Assembly (NCBI RefSeq): GCF_013817345.1 | Contig: NZ_JACDCW010000013.1 | Span: forward strand, 1-57,220 | Direction: 5' to 3' | Length of the DNA: 57,220 bases | Source of the DNA: Methylibium sp. | GTDB taxonomy: Bacteria; Pseudomonadota; Gammaproteobacteria; Burkholderiales; Burkholderiaceae_C | Part shown: positions 10,501 through 18,600 of the stretch, piece after piece | How the letters are laid out: every line of letters begins with the position of its first letter | How positions within the stretch are numbered: position 1 is the stretch's first letter | Made by a program: the position numbers and the translations under genes | Notes under the pieces: generated by a model | The model's input: only the letters and a program-made list of their open reading frames with translations | What the model was told of the DNA's origin: nothing | The model's database searches: none

Positions 10501-12638
10501 GCGTCCGCGAGCCGCTGCTCTCGCACGACTGGTACCGCGTCGCCGCCATGCGGCCGCGGCTGCGCAGCGGCGTGCGGGTGTCGCGCCAGCGGGTGCGCGG
10601 AGAGACCTGGTACGTGCTGTCGGACCCTGTTTCGGGTCGGCATCACCGTTTCAACGACATTGCCTACGCCCTGATCGGCTCTTGCGATGGGCACGCCACG
10701 CTCGACGACGTGTGGACCGCGCGCGTGAGCGCCGAAGGCAATGCCGCGCCCTCGCAGGCCGAGGCCATCCGCATCGTCGCTCAGGCCTTTGCGGCCAACC
10801 TCTTCATCGGCGACATCGCGCCCGACGCAGCGGCGCTCATCAAGGCACACGTGCGCACGCGGTCGCGGCGCCGGCGCGGGCAGATCAACCCGCTCGCCTT
10901 TCGGGTGCCGCTGTGGAATCCCGACCGCTTCCTGTCCGCCCACGTCGACCGGGTCGGTTGGCTGTTCAGCCTCGGCGCGCGTATTGCCGTCGGCCTGCTG
11001 ATCGCCATCGGCGCGCTGTTGCTGGCGGTCAACGCCGGTGCGGTGAGCGACTTCGCCCACCGCGAACTCGGCAGCGGCCGCATGCTGCTGATGATGTGGC
11101 TGACCTACCCCCTGATGAAGGCGCTGCACGAAATGGCGCACGCCTTCGCCGTGAAGGTGCATGGCGGCGACGTGCACGAAATCGGCATCACGCTGTTGAT
11201 GCTGACGCCGGTGCCGTATGTCGATGCGTCGGCATCCATCGCCTTCGACAAGCGGCGCCGCATCGGCGTGGCGGCGGCCGGCATCGTGGTCGAGGCCGTG
11301 CTCGCCAGTCTGGCGCTGATGTTGTGGCTTGCGCTCGAGCCGGGACTCGCCAAGGAGTTCGCATTCGCGGTGGTGTTCGTCGGCGCGCTGTCCACCGTCG
11401 TCGTCAACGGCAACCCGCTGCTGCGCTTCGACGGCTACTACGTGCTGTGCGACGCCGCCGAACTGCCCAACCTCGGGGTGCGCAGCACGCGCTACTGGCA
11501 ATACCTGGTCAAGCGCCGGCTGCTGCGGTTGCGCCATGTGCGCTTCGGCGGCCGAGCGCGCGGCGAGCGGCCTTGGCTGCTCGCTTACGCGCCGCTGTCG
11601 TGGGCTTACCGCACCGCCATGATCGCGCTGCTGGCGGTGTTGGCGGCCGAATGGAGTGCCACTCTCGGGCTTGTGGTGCTGGCGCTGGGCGTGTGGTGGG
11701 TGCTGCTCAAGCCCGCCTTCGCCGCCCTGCGCTGGGTGGCGCAGTCGGGCGAGGCGCGAGGCCATCGGCCGCGTGCCGCGTTCGCGGCGCTGGCGGCGTT
11801 TGCCGCACTCGGCGCCCTCGGCCTCGGGTTGCCCCTGCCGCAGCGCACCCTCGCGCCCGGCGTGGTCTGGTTGCCCGACGACGCTCTGGTGCGGCTCGGC
11901 AGCGACGGCTTCGTCGAGCAGTTCCTGGTCCGCGACGGCGATGCCGTCGAGGTCGGCACGCCCATCGCACGCCTGAGGAACGAGCTGCTCCAAGTGGATC
12001 TGGCGCGTGCCGAATCGCTGCTCGCACGCCAACAGGTCGAACGCTCGCTCCACTTCGAATTCGACGCCCGTCGCGCCGCCGCGGCCCTGGACCAGCTGAC
12101 GCAGCTCAGCGCGGAGCGCGACCGTCTGCGCGAGCGCCTGGACTCGCTGACCGTGCGCGCCGCCATCGCCGGGCGGGTGGTGATCGATCCCCGGCGCGTC
12201 GTGGTCGGGCAGTACCTGCCGCAGGGCGAACTGATCGCCCAGGTGCTGCCGGGTGGCGCACCGCTGGTGCGCGCTTTGGTGCGCAACGAAGACATCGCGC
12301 TGGTCCGCGAGCGGCCGGGCACGATCACCGTGCAGCTCGCGCACGCCGGCGGCGACGCGCTGCCTGCCACGTTCGACCGCGCCGTGCCCAGGGCCTCGGC
12401 CGAGCTGCCCACGCCGGCGCTCGGCGAAGCGTCCGGCGGCAGCATCGCGCTCGACACCAACGACGCCAGCGGGCGCACCGCGCGCGAGCCGCGTTTTTCG
12501 GTCGACCTCGAGCTCGACGCCGGCACCGACGCGCGCATCGGCGCCCGCGCCCTGGTCACCTTCCGCCACGGTGAAGCGAGCGCGGCAGAGCTGGCGGCTC
12601 GTTTCGTGCGTCTGTCCTTCCTGCGGCACTTCGAATGA
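10497..12638 (+). CDS. PqqD-like / peptidase M50 (site-2 protease) / HlyD fusion
   Basis: A 713-residue multi-domain membrane protein starting at the GTG at 10497, which overlaps the previous stop. Residues about 10-95 resemble a PqqD-like winged-helix peptide-binding domain (WYVLSDPVSGRHHRFNDIAY). Residues about 150-430 are an M50 membrane metalloprotease: the zinc motif HEMAH is at 211-215 inside a membrane segment, and the third-ligand motif NPLLRFDGYY follows, among several helices. Residues about 450-700 form a HlyD-type adaptor with split lipoyl motifs (GFVEQFLVRDGDAVEVG and AIAGRVVIDPRRVVVG) around a coiled coil. Predicted role: recognise, process or hand over the giant substrate at the inner membrane (inference). 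The catalytic residues are intact. Confidence 0.85.
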   Translation: MSVREPLLSHDWYRVAAMRPRLRSGVRVSRQRVRGETWYVLSDPVSGRHHRFNDIAYALIGSCDGHATLDDVWTARVSAEGNAAPSQAEAIRIVAQAFAANLFIGDIAPDAAALIKAHVRTRSRRRRGQINPLAFRVPLWNPDRFLSAHVDRVGWLFSLGARIAVGLLIAIGALLLAVNAGAVSDFAHRELGSGRMLLMMWLTYPLMKALHEMAHAFAVKVHGGDVHEIGITLLMLTPVPYVDASASIAFDKRRRIGVAAAGIVVEAVLASLALMLWLALEPGLAKEFAFAVVFVGALSTVVVNGNPLLRFDGYYVLCDAAELPNLGVRSTRYWQYLVKRRLLRLRHVRFGGRARGERPWLLAYAPLSWAYRTAMIALLAVLAAEWSATLGLVVLALGVWWVLLKPAFAALRWVAQSGEARGHRPRAAFAALAAFAALGALGLGLPLPQRTLAPGVVWLPDDALVRLGSDGFVEQFLVRDGDAVEVGTPIARLRNELLQVDLARAESLLARQQVERSLHFEFDARRAAAALDQLTQLSAERDRLRERLDSLTVRAAIAGRVVIDPRRVVVGQYLPQGELIAQVLPGGAPLVRALVRNEDIALVRERPGTITVQLAHAGGDALPATFDRAVPRASAELPTPALGEASGGSIALDTNDASGRTAREPRFSVDLELDAGTDARIGARALVTFRHGEASAAELAARFVRLSFLRHFE

Positions 12639-12715
12639 TGCGCACCGCCAGAACTCCGACAAGGCGCTCGCGTCCGCACGTGGAGCCGGCGCAAACCGCC
12701 CGGAACGTCCGATGA
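12635..12715 (+). CDS. 26-codon Arg-rich linking ORF between protease and SecA-like genes
   Basis: This tiny frame starts ATGATG at 12635, overlapping the stop of the M50 fusion, and its stop TGA (12713-12715) overlaps the ATG of the SecA-like gene (12712). The peptide is basic (MMRTARTPTRRSRPHVEPAQ then TARNVR). Exact overlap at both ends suggests a translational relay from one large gene to the next rather than a functional peptide. Chance is possible in a 73-bp gap. Confidence 0.35.
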   Translation: MMRTARTPTRRSRPHVEPAQTARNVR

Positions 12716-14718
12716 GTCACGCAGCGCTTCCCTCGCGCGGCCTGGCTTTCGGCGAGTACCCGCAACGCGTCGGCGCCGGCGACGCCGCCGCGTTCGAAGG
12801 TGCGCGGCGCTGGGTGTTCAGCCACTTCGCCCGCCCGACTGCGGCGCGACTGCCGGACGGCGTCGCGCAATCTTTGGGCGCGGCCCGCAAGCGGCTGCGC
12901 GGGCTCGACGCAGCGATGTTCAAGTGCGAGACCGACACGCTCCGGCAGCGCCTGCGCCGCCACGGCCTCGACGCCGAAACGGCCGGCGCAGCGCTCGCAC
13001 TGGCCGGCGAGGCGATGGCGCGAACGCTCGGCAAGACGCCCTACGACACGCAAACGCATGCCGCCTGGCTGATGCTGAACGGCCGCCTGGTCGAGATGGC
13101 CACCGGCGAAGGCAAGACGCTCGCCACGGCGCTGGCCGCCGCAGTGGCCGCCCTCGGCGGCGCGCCGGTGCACGTGCTGACCGCCAACGACTACCTCGTC
13201 CGGCGCGACCGGCAAGACCTCGAGCCCTTCTACGCCACGCTGTCCCTGAGCTGCGACTGCATCACCGGCGGCATGGCCGCAGGCGCGCACGCGCAGGCCT
13301 GGCAACGCGACATCGTCTACACCACCGCGCGCGAGCTGGTTTTCGACTACTTGCGCGACCACCTCGTCCTGCGTGGCGAGCGCGATGCACGCGTGCTGCG
13401 GGCACACGCGATCGCCGCTGCGGACGAGGGCGCCGCCGGCACGGCCGCCGCTACGCCCGCTCTGCCCGGCCTGTGCCTGTGCTTCATCGATGAAGCCGAC
13501 AGCCTCCTGCTCGACGAGGCCGTGGTGCCGCTCATCATCTCGGCGCCGACGCAAGCGCTCGACGCCGATGCCTACCGCCGTGCCTACGAGATCTCGTGCA
13601 CTCTGCAGCGCGAGCGTGACTACACGCTCGTGCCAGCGCGCCGCGCCCTGGTGCTCACCGACGCCGGGCGCGGCCGCGTGAGCGCGGCGGTCGAGGGCGC
13701 CGGCGGCGTGCTGGCACCGGCGCGCCGCGCCTGCGAGCTGATCGAGGCCGCGCTCGCAGCGCGGCTGCTCTACCGTCGCGACCGCGAGTACGCGGTGGCC
13801 GGCGGCAAGCTGCAATTGATCGACGAGCTCACCGGCCGCATTGCCGAAGGCCGCCAATGGCAGGGCGCGCTGCAACCCATGGTCGAGCTCAAGGAAGGTT
13901 TGGCGCCGAGCCTGCCGACCGCCACCGCCGCACAGATCACCTACCAGCGCTTCTTTCCCCGCTATCTGCGGCTCGGCGGCATGAGCGGCAGCCTGCTCGA
14001 ATCGCGTCACGAACTGCGTCTGCTGTACGGCGCGCCAGTGGTGCGCGTGCCGCTCGCCAAGCCGAGCCGCAGGCGCTGGCTCGGGCTGAGCGTCTGCGTT
14101 GATGCCGCGCACAAGTGGAGCGCGGTGCTGCATTCGGTTCGCAAGCACGCCGGCGCGGGCCGGCCGGTGCTCGTGGGCACCGACAGCGTGGCCGATTCGG
14201 CGCAGCTCTCGGCACTGCTGCAAAGCCACGGCGTGCGCCACCAGCTCCTGAACGCCACACAAGACGCCGCCGAGGCCGAGCGCATCGCCCTTGCCGGCAC
14301 GGCGGCCATGGTGACGGTCGCCACCAACATCGCCGGGCGCGGCACCGATATCCGGCTCGACGCGGCGGCCGCAGTGAACGGCGGGCTGCATGTGATCGCG
14401 ACCATGCGCAACCGCTCTCGCCGCATCGACCGCCAGCTCATCGGCCGCGCCGCGCGCAACGGCGACCCCGGCTCGGCCGAGGCCGTGCTTGCGCTCGACG
14501 ACGCGCTGCTGGCGCGCGTGTGGCCCGCCGCGCTCTTGCGCGCAGTGGCCGCTTGCGCGCACGGCCCCCGGCACGAGCTGCCGATGTGGCTTGCGCGGCC
14601 CCTGTTCACGGTGGCGCAGCGCGTCACCGAATGGCGCGACCGCGGGCAGCGGCGTGATCTACGCCACGCCGACCAGCGCGCCGCGGAGCTCTACGGCTTC
14701 AGCGGCGGCACCGAATGA
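12712..14718 (+). CDS. SecA-like preprotein translocase ATPase, shortened paralogue
   Basis: A 668-residue protein related to SecA (usually about 900). Start ATG 12712, coupled to the preceding 26-codon ORF. Visible: Walker A GEGKT at 132-136, the SecA-type TANDYLVRRD, the DEAD-type box IDEADSLL (D260-E261-A262-D263), a substrate-crosslinking-like region (about 268-330), the IDELTGRIAEGRQW segment, and NBD2 with TNIAGRGTDIRL (about 537-548) and RQLIGRAARNGDPGSA (about 574-589). It ends soon after NBD2. Most of the helical scaffold/wing region with the two-helix finger and the C-terminal zinc tail are therefore absent. It is not the housekeeping SecA. It probably powers export of the giant protein, perhaps with the adjacent adaptors (inference). 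Confidence 0.88.
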   Translation: MSHAALPSRGLAFGEYPQRVGAGDAAAFEGARRWVFSHFARPTAARLPDGVAQSLGAARKRLRGLDAAMFKCETDTLRQRLRRHGLDAETAGAALALAGEAMARTLGKTPYDTQTHAAWLMLNGRLVEMATGEGKTLATALAAAVAALGGAPVHVLTANDYLVRRDRQDLEPFYATLSLSCDCITGGMAAGAHAQAWQRDIVYTTARELVFDYLRDHLVLRGERDARVLRAHAIAAADEGAAGTAAATPALPGLCLCFIDEADSLLLDEAVVPLIISAPTQALDADAYRRAYEISCTLQRERDYTLVPARRALVLTDAGRGRVSAAVEGAGGVLAPARRACELIEAALAARLLYRRDREYAVAGGKLQLIDELTGRIAEGRQWQGALQPMVELKEGLAPSLPTATAAQITYQRFFPRYLRLGGMSGSLLESRHELRLLYGAPVVRVPLAKPSRRRWLGLSVCVDAAHKWSAVLHSVRKHAGAGRPVLVGTDSVADSAQLSALLQSHGVRHQLLNATQDAAEAERIALAGTAAMVTVATNIAGRGTDIRLDAAAAVNGGLHVIATMRNRSRRIDRQLIGRAARNGDPGSAEAVLALDDALLARVWPAALLRAVAACAHGPRHELPMWLARPLFTVAQRVTEWRDRGQRRDLRHADQRAAELYGFSGGTE

Positions 14719-14745
14719 CGAAGACTTTCTAGTGGAGAAGTAACG

Positions 14746-15639
14746 ATGTACCACGCTCTCATTGCCGCCGCGCTCACCGTGCTGGCCGGCGCTGCCAACG
14801 CGCAGACCTCGTCGGTCCCTGCCGTCGGGCTCGACTGCATGATCCAGCCGCACCAGATCGTGCAGGTCGGCAGCCCTGCGCCCGGCGTGATCCACAGCAT
14901 CGCGGTCGATCGGGGGGACCTCGTCGAGCTCGGCCAACCGATCGTGCAGCTCAATGCGTCGCTGGAGCGCGCCGCCCTCGCCGTGGCGCGAGAGCGCGCG
15001 GCGCACAGCGGCGAGGCAACGGTCGCGACCAGCTCGCAGGAACTCGCGCAGCGCGAACTGCAGCGCACGAGCGAGCTGTACCAGCAGAACTTCGTCAGCA
15101 AGACCTACCTCGACCGGCAGCACGCGGAAGCCCAGGTCGCGGGCGGGCGCACCGACCAGGCGCGCGAGAAGCGCAAGCTCGCCGTGCGCGAGCTTGAATT
15201 CGCCGCCGCGCAGCTCGAGCAGCGCACGATCCGCGCACCCATGGCGGGCGTGGTCGTCGAACGCTTCCTGTCGCCGGGCGAGTATGTCGAGCAAAAGCCC
15301 GTGCTGCGCATCGCGGCGATCGACCCGCTGCGCGTCGATGTGCTGGTGCCGGCCGCGGCCTTTGGCCAGATCGAACCGGGCATGACGGGCACCGTCGTGC
15401 CGGAGCTGTTCAACCGCAGCCTGCACGTCGCCACGGTGAAAACCGTGGACCGCGTGATCGACGCCGCCAGCAACACCTTTCGCGTGCGGCTCGAGCTGCC
15501 CAACCCGAGCGGCCGCCTGCCGGCCGGCCTGCGCTGCAAGGTCGATCTGGGCATCGAGTTGCCCGAGTCGGTGGCGCGCAGCGCCAGAGCCGTGCCCACC
15601 CAGCTCGGCACCGTGACGCCGACCGTGCTGCGCCGCTGA
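14746..15639 (+). CDS. Periplasmic HlyD/RND-type adaptor protein
   Basis: A 297-residue secreted adaptor. GGAGAAG precedes the ATG, and residues 1-20 are a signal peptide cleaved after GAANA. Residues about 40-75 and 160-200 form the split barrel-sandwich domain (GSPAPGVIHSIAVDRGDLVE and IRAPMAGVVVERFLSPGEYV), with a coiled-coil hairpin about 78-155 and a beta-barrel at the end. It is the third HlyD-type protein in a row here and the only one without an inner-membrane anchor, so it may extend the conduit through the periplasm. The giant protein gene starts 14 bp downstream. No TolC-type outer-membrane channel is encoded nearby. Confidence 0.88.
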   Translation: MYHALIAAALTVLAGAANAQTSSVPAVGLDCMIQPHQIVQVGSPAPGVIHSIAVDRGDLVELGQPIVQLNASLERAALAVARERAAHSGEATVATSSQELAQRELQRTSELYQQNFVSKTYLDRQHAEAQVAGGRTDQAREKRKLAVRELEFAAAQLEQRTIRAPMAGVVVERFLSPGEYVEQKPVLRIAAIDPLRVDVLVPAAAFGQIEPGMTGTVVPELFNRSLHVATVKTVDRVIDAASNTFRVRLELPNPSGRLPAGLRCKVDLGIELPESVARSARAVPTQLGTVTPTVLRR

Positions 15640-15653
15640 ACGCGAGACGCCCG

Positions 15654-18600
15654 ATGCTGCTGCACCGCCTTGCCGCCTGGTTCGACCTCGAGGCCGAACG
15701 CTCCGCCGTGGTCGAAGAGTGCGAGCCGCGCATCCTGTACTCGGCCGACCTGAACCCTTTGATGTGGTCCGGCAGCGATGAAGGCGGCAGCACCGGTGCG
15801 ATCGTCGGCACGCTGGATCCGGCGGCGCCGTCATCGCCGTCGGAACAGAGCTCGCTGCTTCAACAGCAGCAGCAACGCCGCCACGAGATCGTGTTCGTCG
15901 ATACCCGCGTCGAGAATTACGGGCAGCTCATCGAAGGCATCGACGCCGACGCCGAAGTCGTGCTGCTCGACCGCCACCGCGACGGCATCGAACAGATCGC
16001 CGCGCACCTGCGCGGGCGCACCGGCATCGATGCCGTTCACCTGATCGGCGAAGGCAACGCGGCCGAACTGCACCTGGGCAGCGCCTTCGTCACGCAAGGC
16101 GCGCTCGATGGTCGGTACGCCGACCTCCTCGCACAGATCGGCCAGAGCTTCTCGTCGGATGCCGACCTGCTGATCTACGGCTGCAACTTCGGCCAGGGCG
16201 AAGCGGGGCTGGCCGCCATGCAGACGATGGCGCGGCTCACCGGCGCAGACGTCGCGGCCAGCACCGACCGCACCGGACACGCGGCGCAGTTCGGCGACTG
16301 GGAGCTCGAGCGCGCCGTGGGCGGCATTGAGACGGACGTGGTCATCGGTGCACAGACGCAGGCGGCGTGGCAAGGCGCCCTCGCCACCTACACCGTCACC
16401 AACATCAACGACAGCGGCGCCGGCTCGCTGCGCCAGGCGATCATCGACGCCAACGCGAACGCCGGGACCGACAACATCTCGTTCAGCATCAGTGCTGCGC
16501 TGGTCGGCGGCGCGCACACGATCAACCTCGCCTCCGCACTGCCGACCATCACCGGCACGGTGATCCTCAACGCGGCGACCGAGCCCGACTTCGCCGGCGC
16601 GCCCATCGTCGAGCTCAACGGCGCGAGCGCCGGCGTGGGCGCCGATGGACTGCGGCTGGGCGCAGGCTCGGCCGGCAGCACGATCCGCGGACTGGTCATC
16701 AACCGGTTCGGCGGCGACGGGATTGAAATAACCGCCAGCAGCGGCGGCAACACCATCGTCGGCAACTACATCGGCAGCAATGTGGCCGGCACGGCCGACC
16801 TGGGCAACGGTGAAGCGGGGATCTACGTGCTGTCCGGCAGCAACCTCATCGGCGGCACCACGGCTGCCGATCGCAACGTCGTCTCCGGCAACGGTCTCTC
16901 CGGCATCATGCTGGAGGGGGCCGGCGCAACCGCGAACATCGTCCGCGGCAACTACGTCGGTACCAGCGCCAACGGCGCGAGCGGCCTCGGCAATGACGGT
17001 GCCGGCGTCGAGATCTATTTTGGAGCCAGCAACAACACCATCGGCGGCACCGCAGCCGGTGCGGGAAACGTCATCTCCGGCAATCGTGACGGCGTTGCGC
17101 TCCTCGACACCGGCACGTCCGGCAACGTGGTGCTCGGCAACCTGATCGGTTTGAACGCGGCCGGTAACGCCGCGATAGGCAACGGCTTCGACGGCGTCTG
17201 GATCGCCTTCGGCGCCAGCAACAACACGGTTGGCGGCACTGCAGCTGGTGCAGGAAACTATATTTCGGGCAACGTCGATGGCATCAACGTGGAGGGCGTG
17301 GGCACCTCTGGCAACCGGGTGTACGGCAACTACATCGGCACCGACAGCACCGGCACCGTGGCTCTCGGCAATACGAGTGACGGCATCGCCATCGGCGACT
17401 CCGCTTCCGGTAACAGCATCGGCGGCACCTCGGCAGGCCAAGGCAATTTGATTGCGTTCAACGCGTCCAAGGGAATCCTCCTCCGGCCTACGGCGGGTGT
17501 TGGCAATGCGTTGCTCGGCAACTCGATTCACTCCAACGGACAACTCGGTATCGACCTCGACAACAACGGCGTGACCTTGAACGACGCGGGCGATGCCGAC
17601 ACCGGACCCAACAACCTGCAGAACTACCCCGTGCTGACGAGCGCCACCTCGGACGCCACCGGCACCACGATCAGCGGCTCCATCAACAGCGACGCCGGCA
17701 CCACCTACCGTATCGAGTTTTTCGCCAACCGGCCGAGCGTGGCTGACGCGAACAACGGGGAAGGCGAGCGCTACCTGGGCTTTGCGACCGTCGTGACCGA
17801 CGGCGCCGGCAATGCGGCGATCAACGCCACGCTCGCCGGCCTGTGGATCAACAGCGGCGACAAAGTCACCGCCACCGCCACGGTCGATCTCGGCGGCGGC
17901 ACCTACGGCAGCAGCTCCGAGTTCGCCGCGAACGTCACCGCCACCACCAGCGGCATCGTCGTGGTCGACACGATCAGCGATGTCAGCGACGGCAGCACGA
18001 CATCGATCGCGGCGCTCGGCGCGGGGCGCGGCGCCGACGGCCGCATCTCACTGCGCGAGGCGATCACCGCGACGAACAACACGGTCAACGGCGGCACGCC
18101 GGACAAGATTGTCTTCGCCATCGCAGATACGGGGTGGAACACCATCCGCCTCGACTCGGTGCTGCCGACGATCACCGACACGGTGATCCTCGACGCCACC
18201 ACCGACAACAGTTTCGCCATCAACGGCAACCGGCCCGCGGTCATCCTCGACGGCGAGAACGCCCTCACCGGCCTGGTGCTGGGCAGCACCGCCGACGGCA
18301 GCACGATCCGCGGGCTGGTGATCCGCGACTTCTTCGGCGACGGCATTCGCATCGAGGCCGGCTCGGACAACAACACGATCGTGGGCAACTACATCGGCAC
18401 CCTGACGGGCGCGGGCCTCGACGCTGGCACGGTAGAGCGCAACAGCGGCGAGGGCATCCTCGTGCTGGGCGCCAACAACACGATCGGCGGCACGGTCGCG
18501 GCGGACCGCAACGTGATCGCCGGCAACCAGTTGTCCGGCATCGGCATCAGCGGCGTGGGCGCGATCGGCAATGTGGTTCTGGGCAATTACATCGGCACCG

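Noticed and set aside
9366-12662. A 1,098-codon minus-strand frame across the adaptor and M50 genes
   Set aside because: It covers two plus-strand genes with clear domains; its own translation has no recognisable family and is Arg/Ala/Gly/His-biased as expected for an antisense shadow.
12253-12711. A start for the SecA-like gene far upstream, inside the M50 gene
   Set aside because: That part of the frame is a Ser/Arg/Pro-rich shadow of the HlyD domain; the ATG at 12712 overlaps the link ORF and gives a family-like N-terminus.
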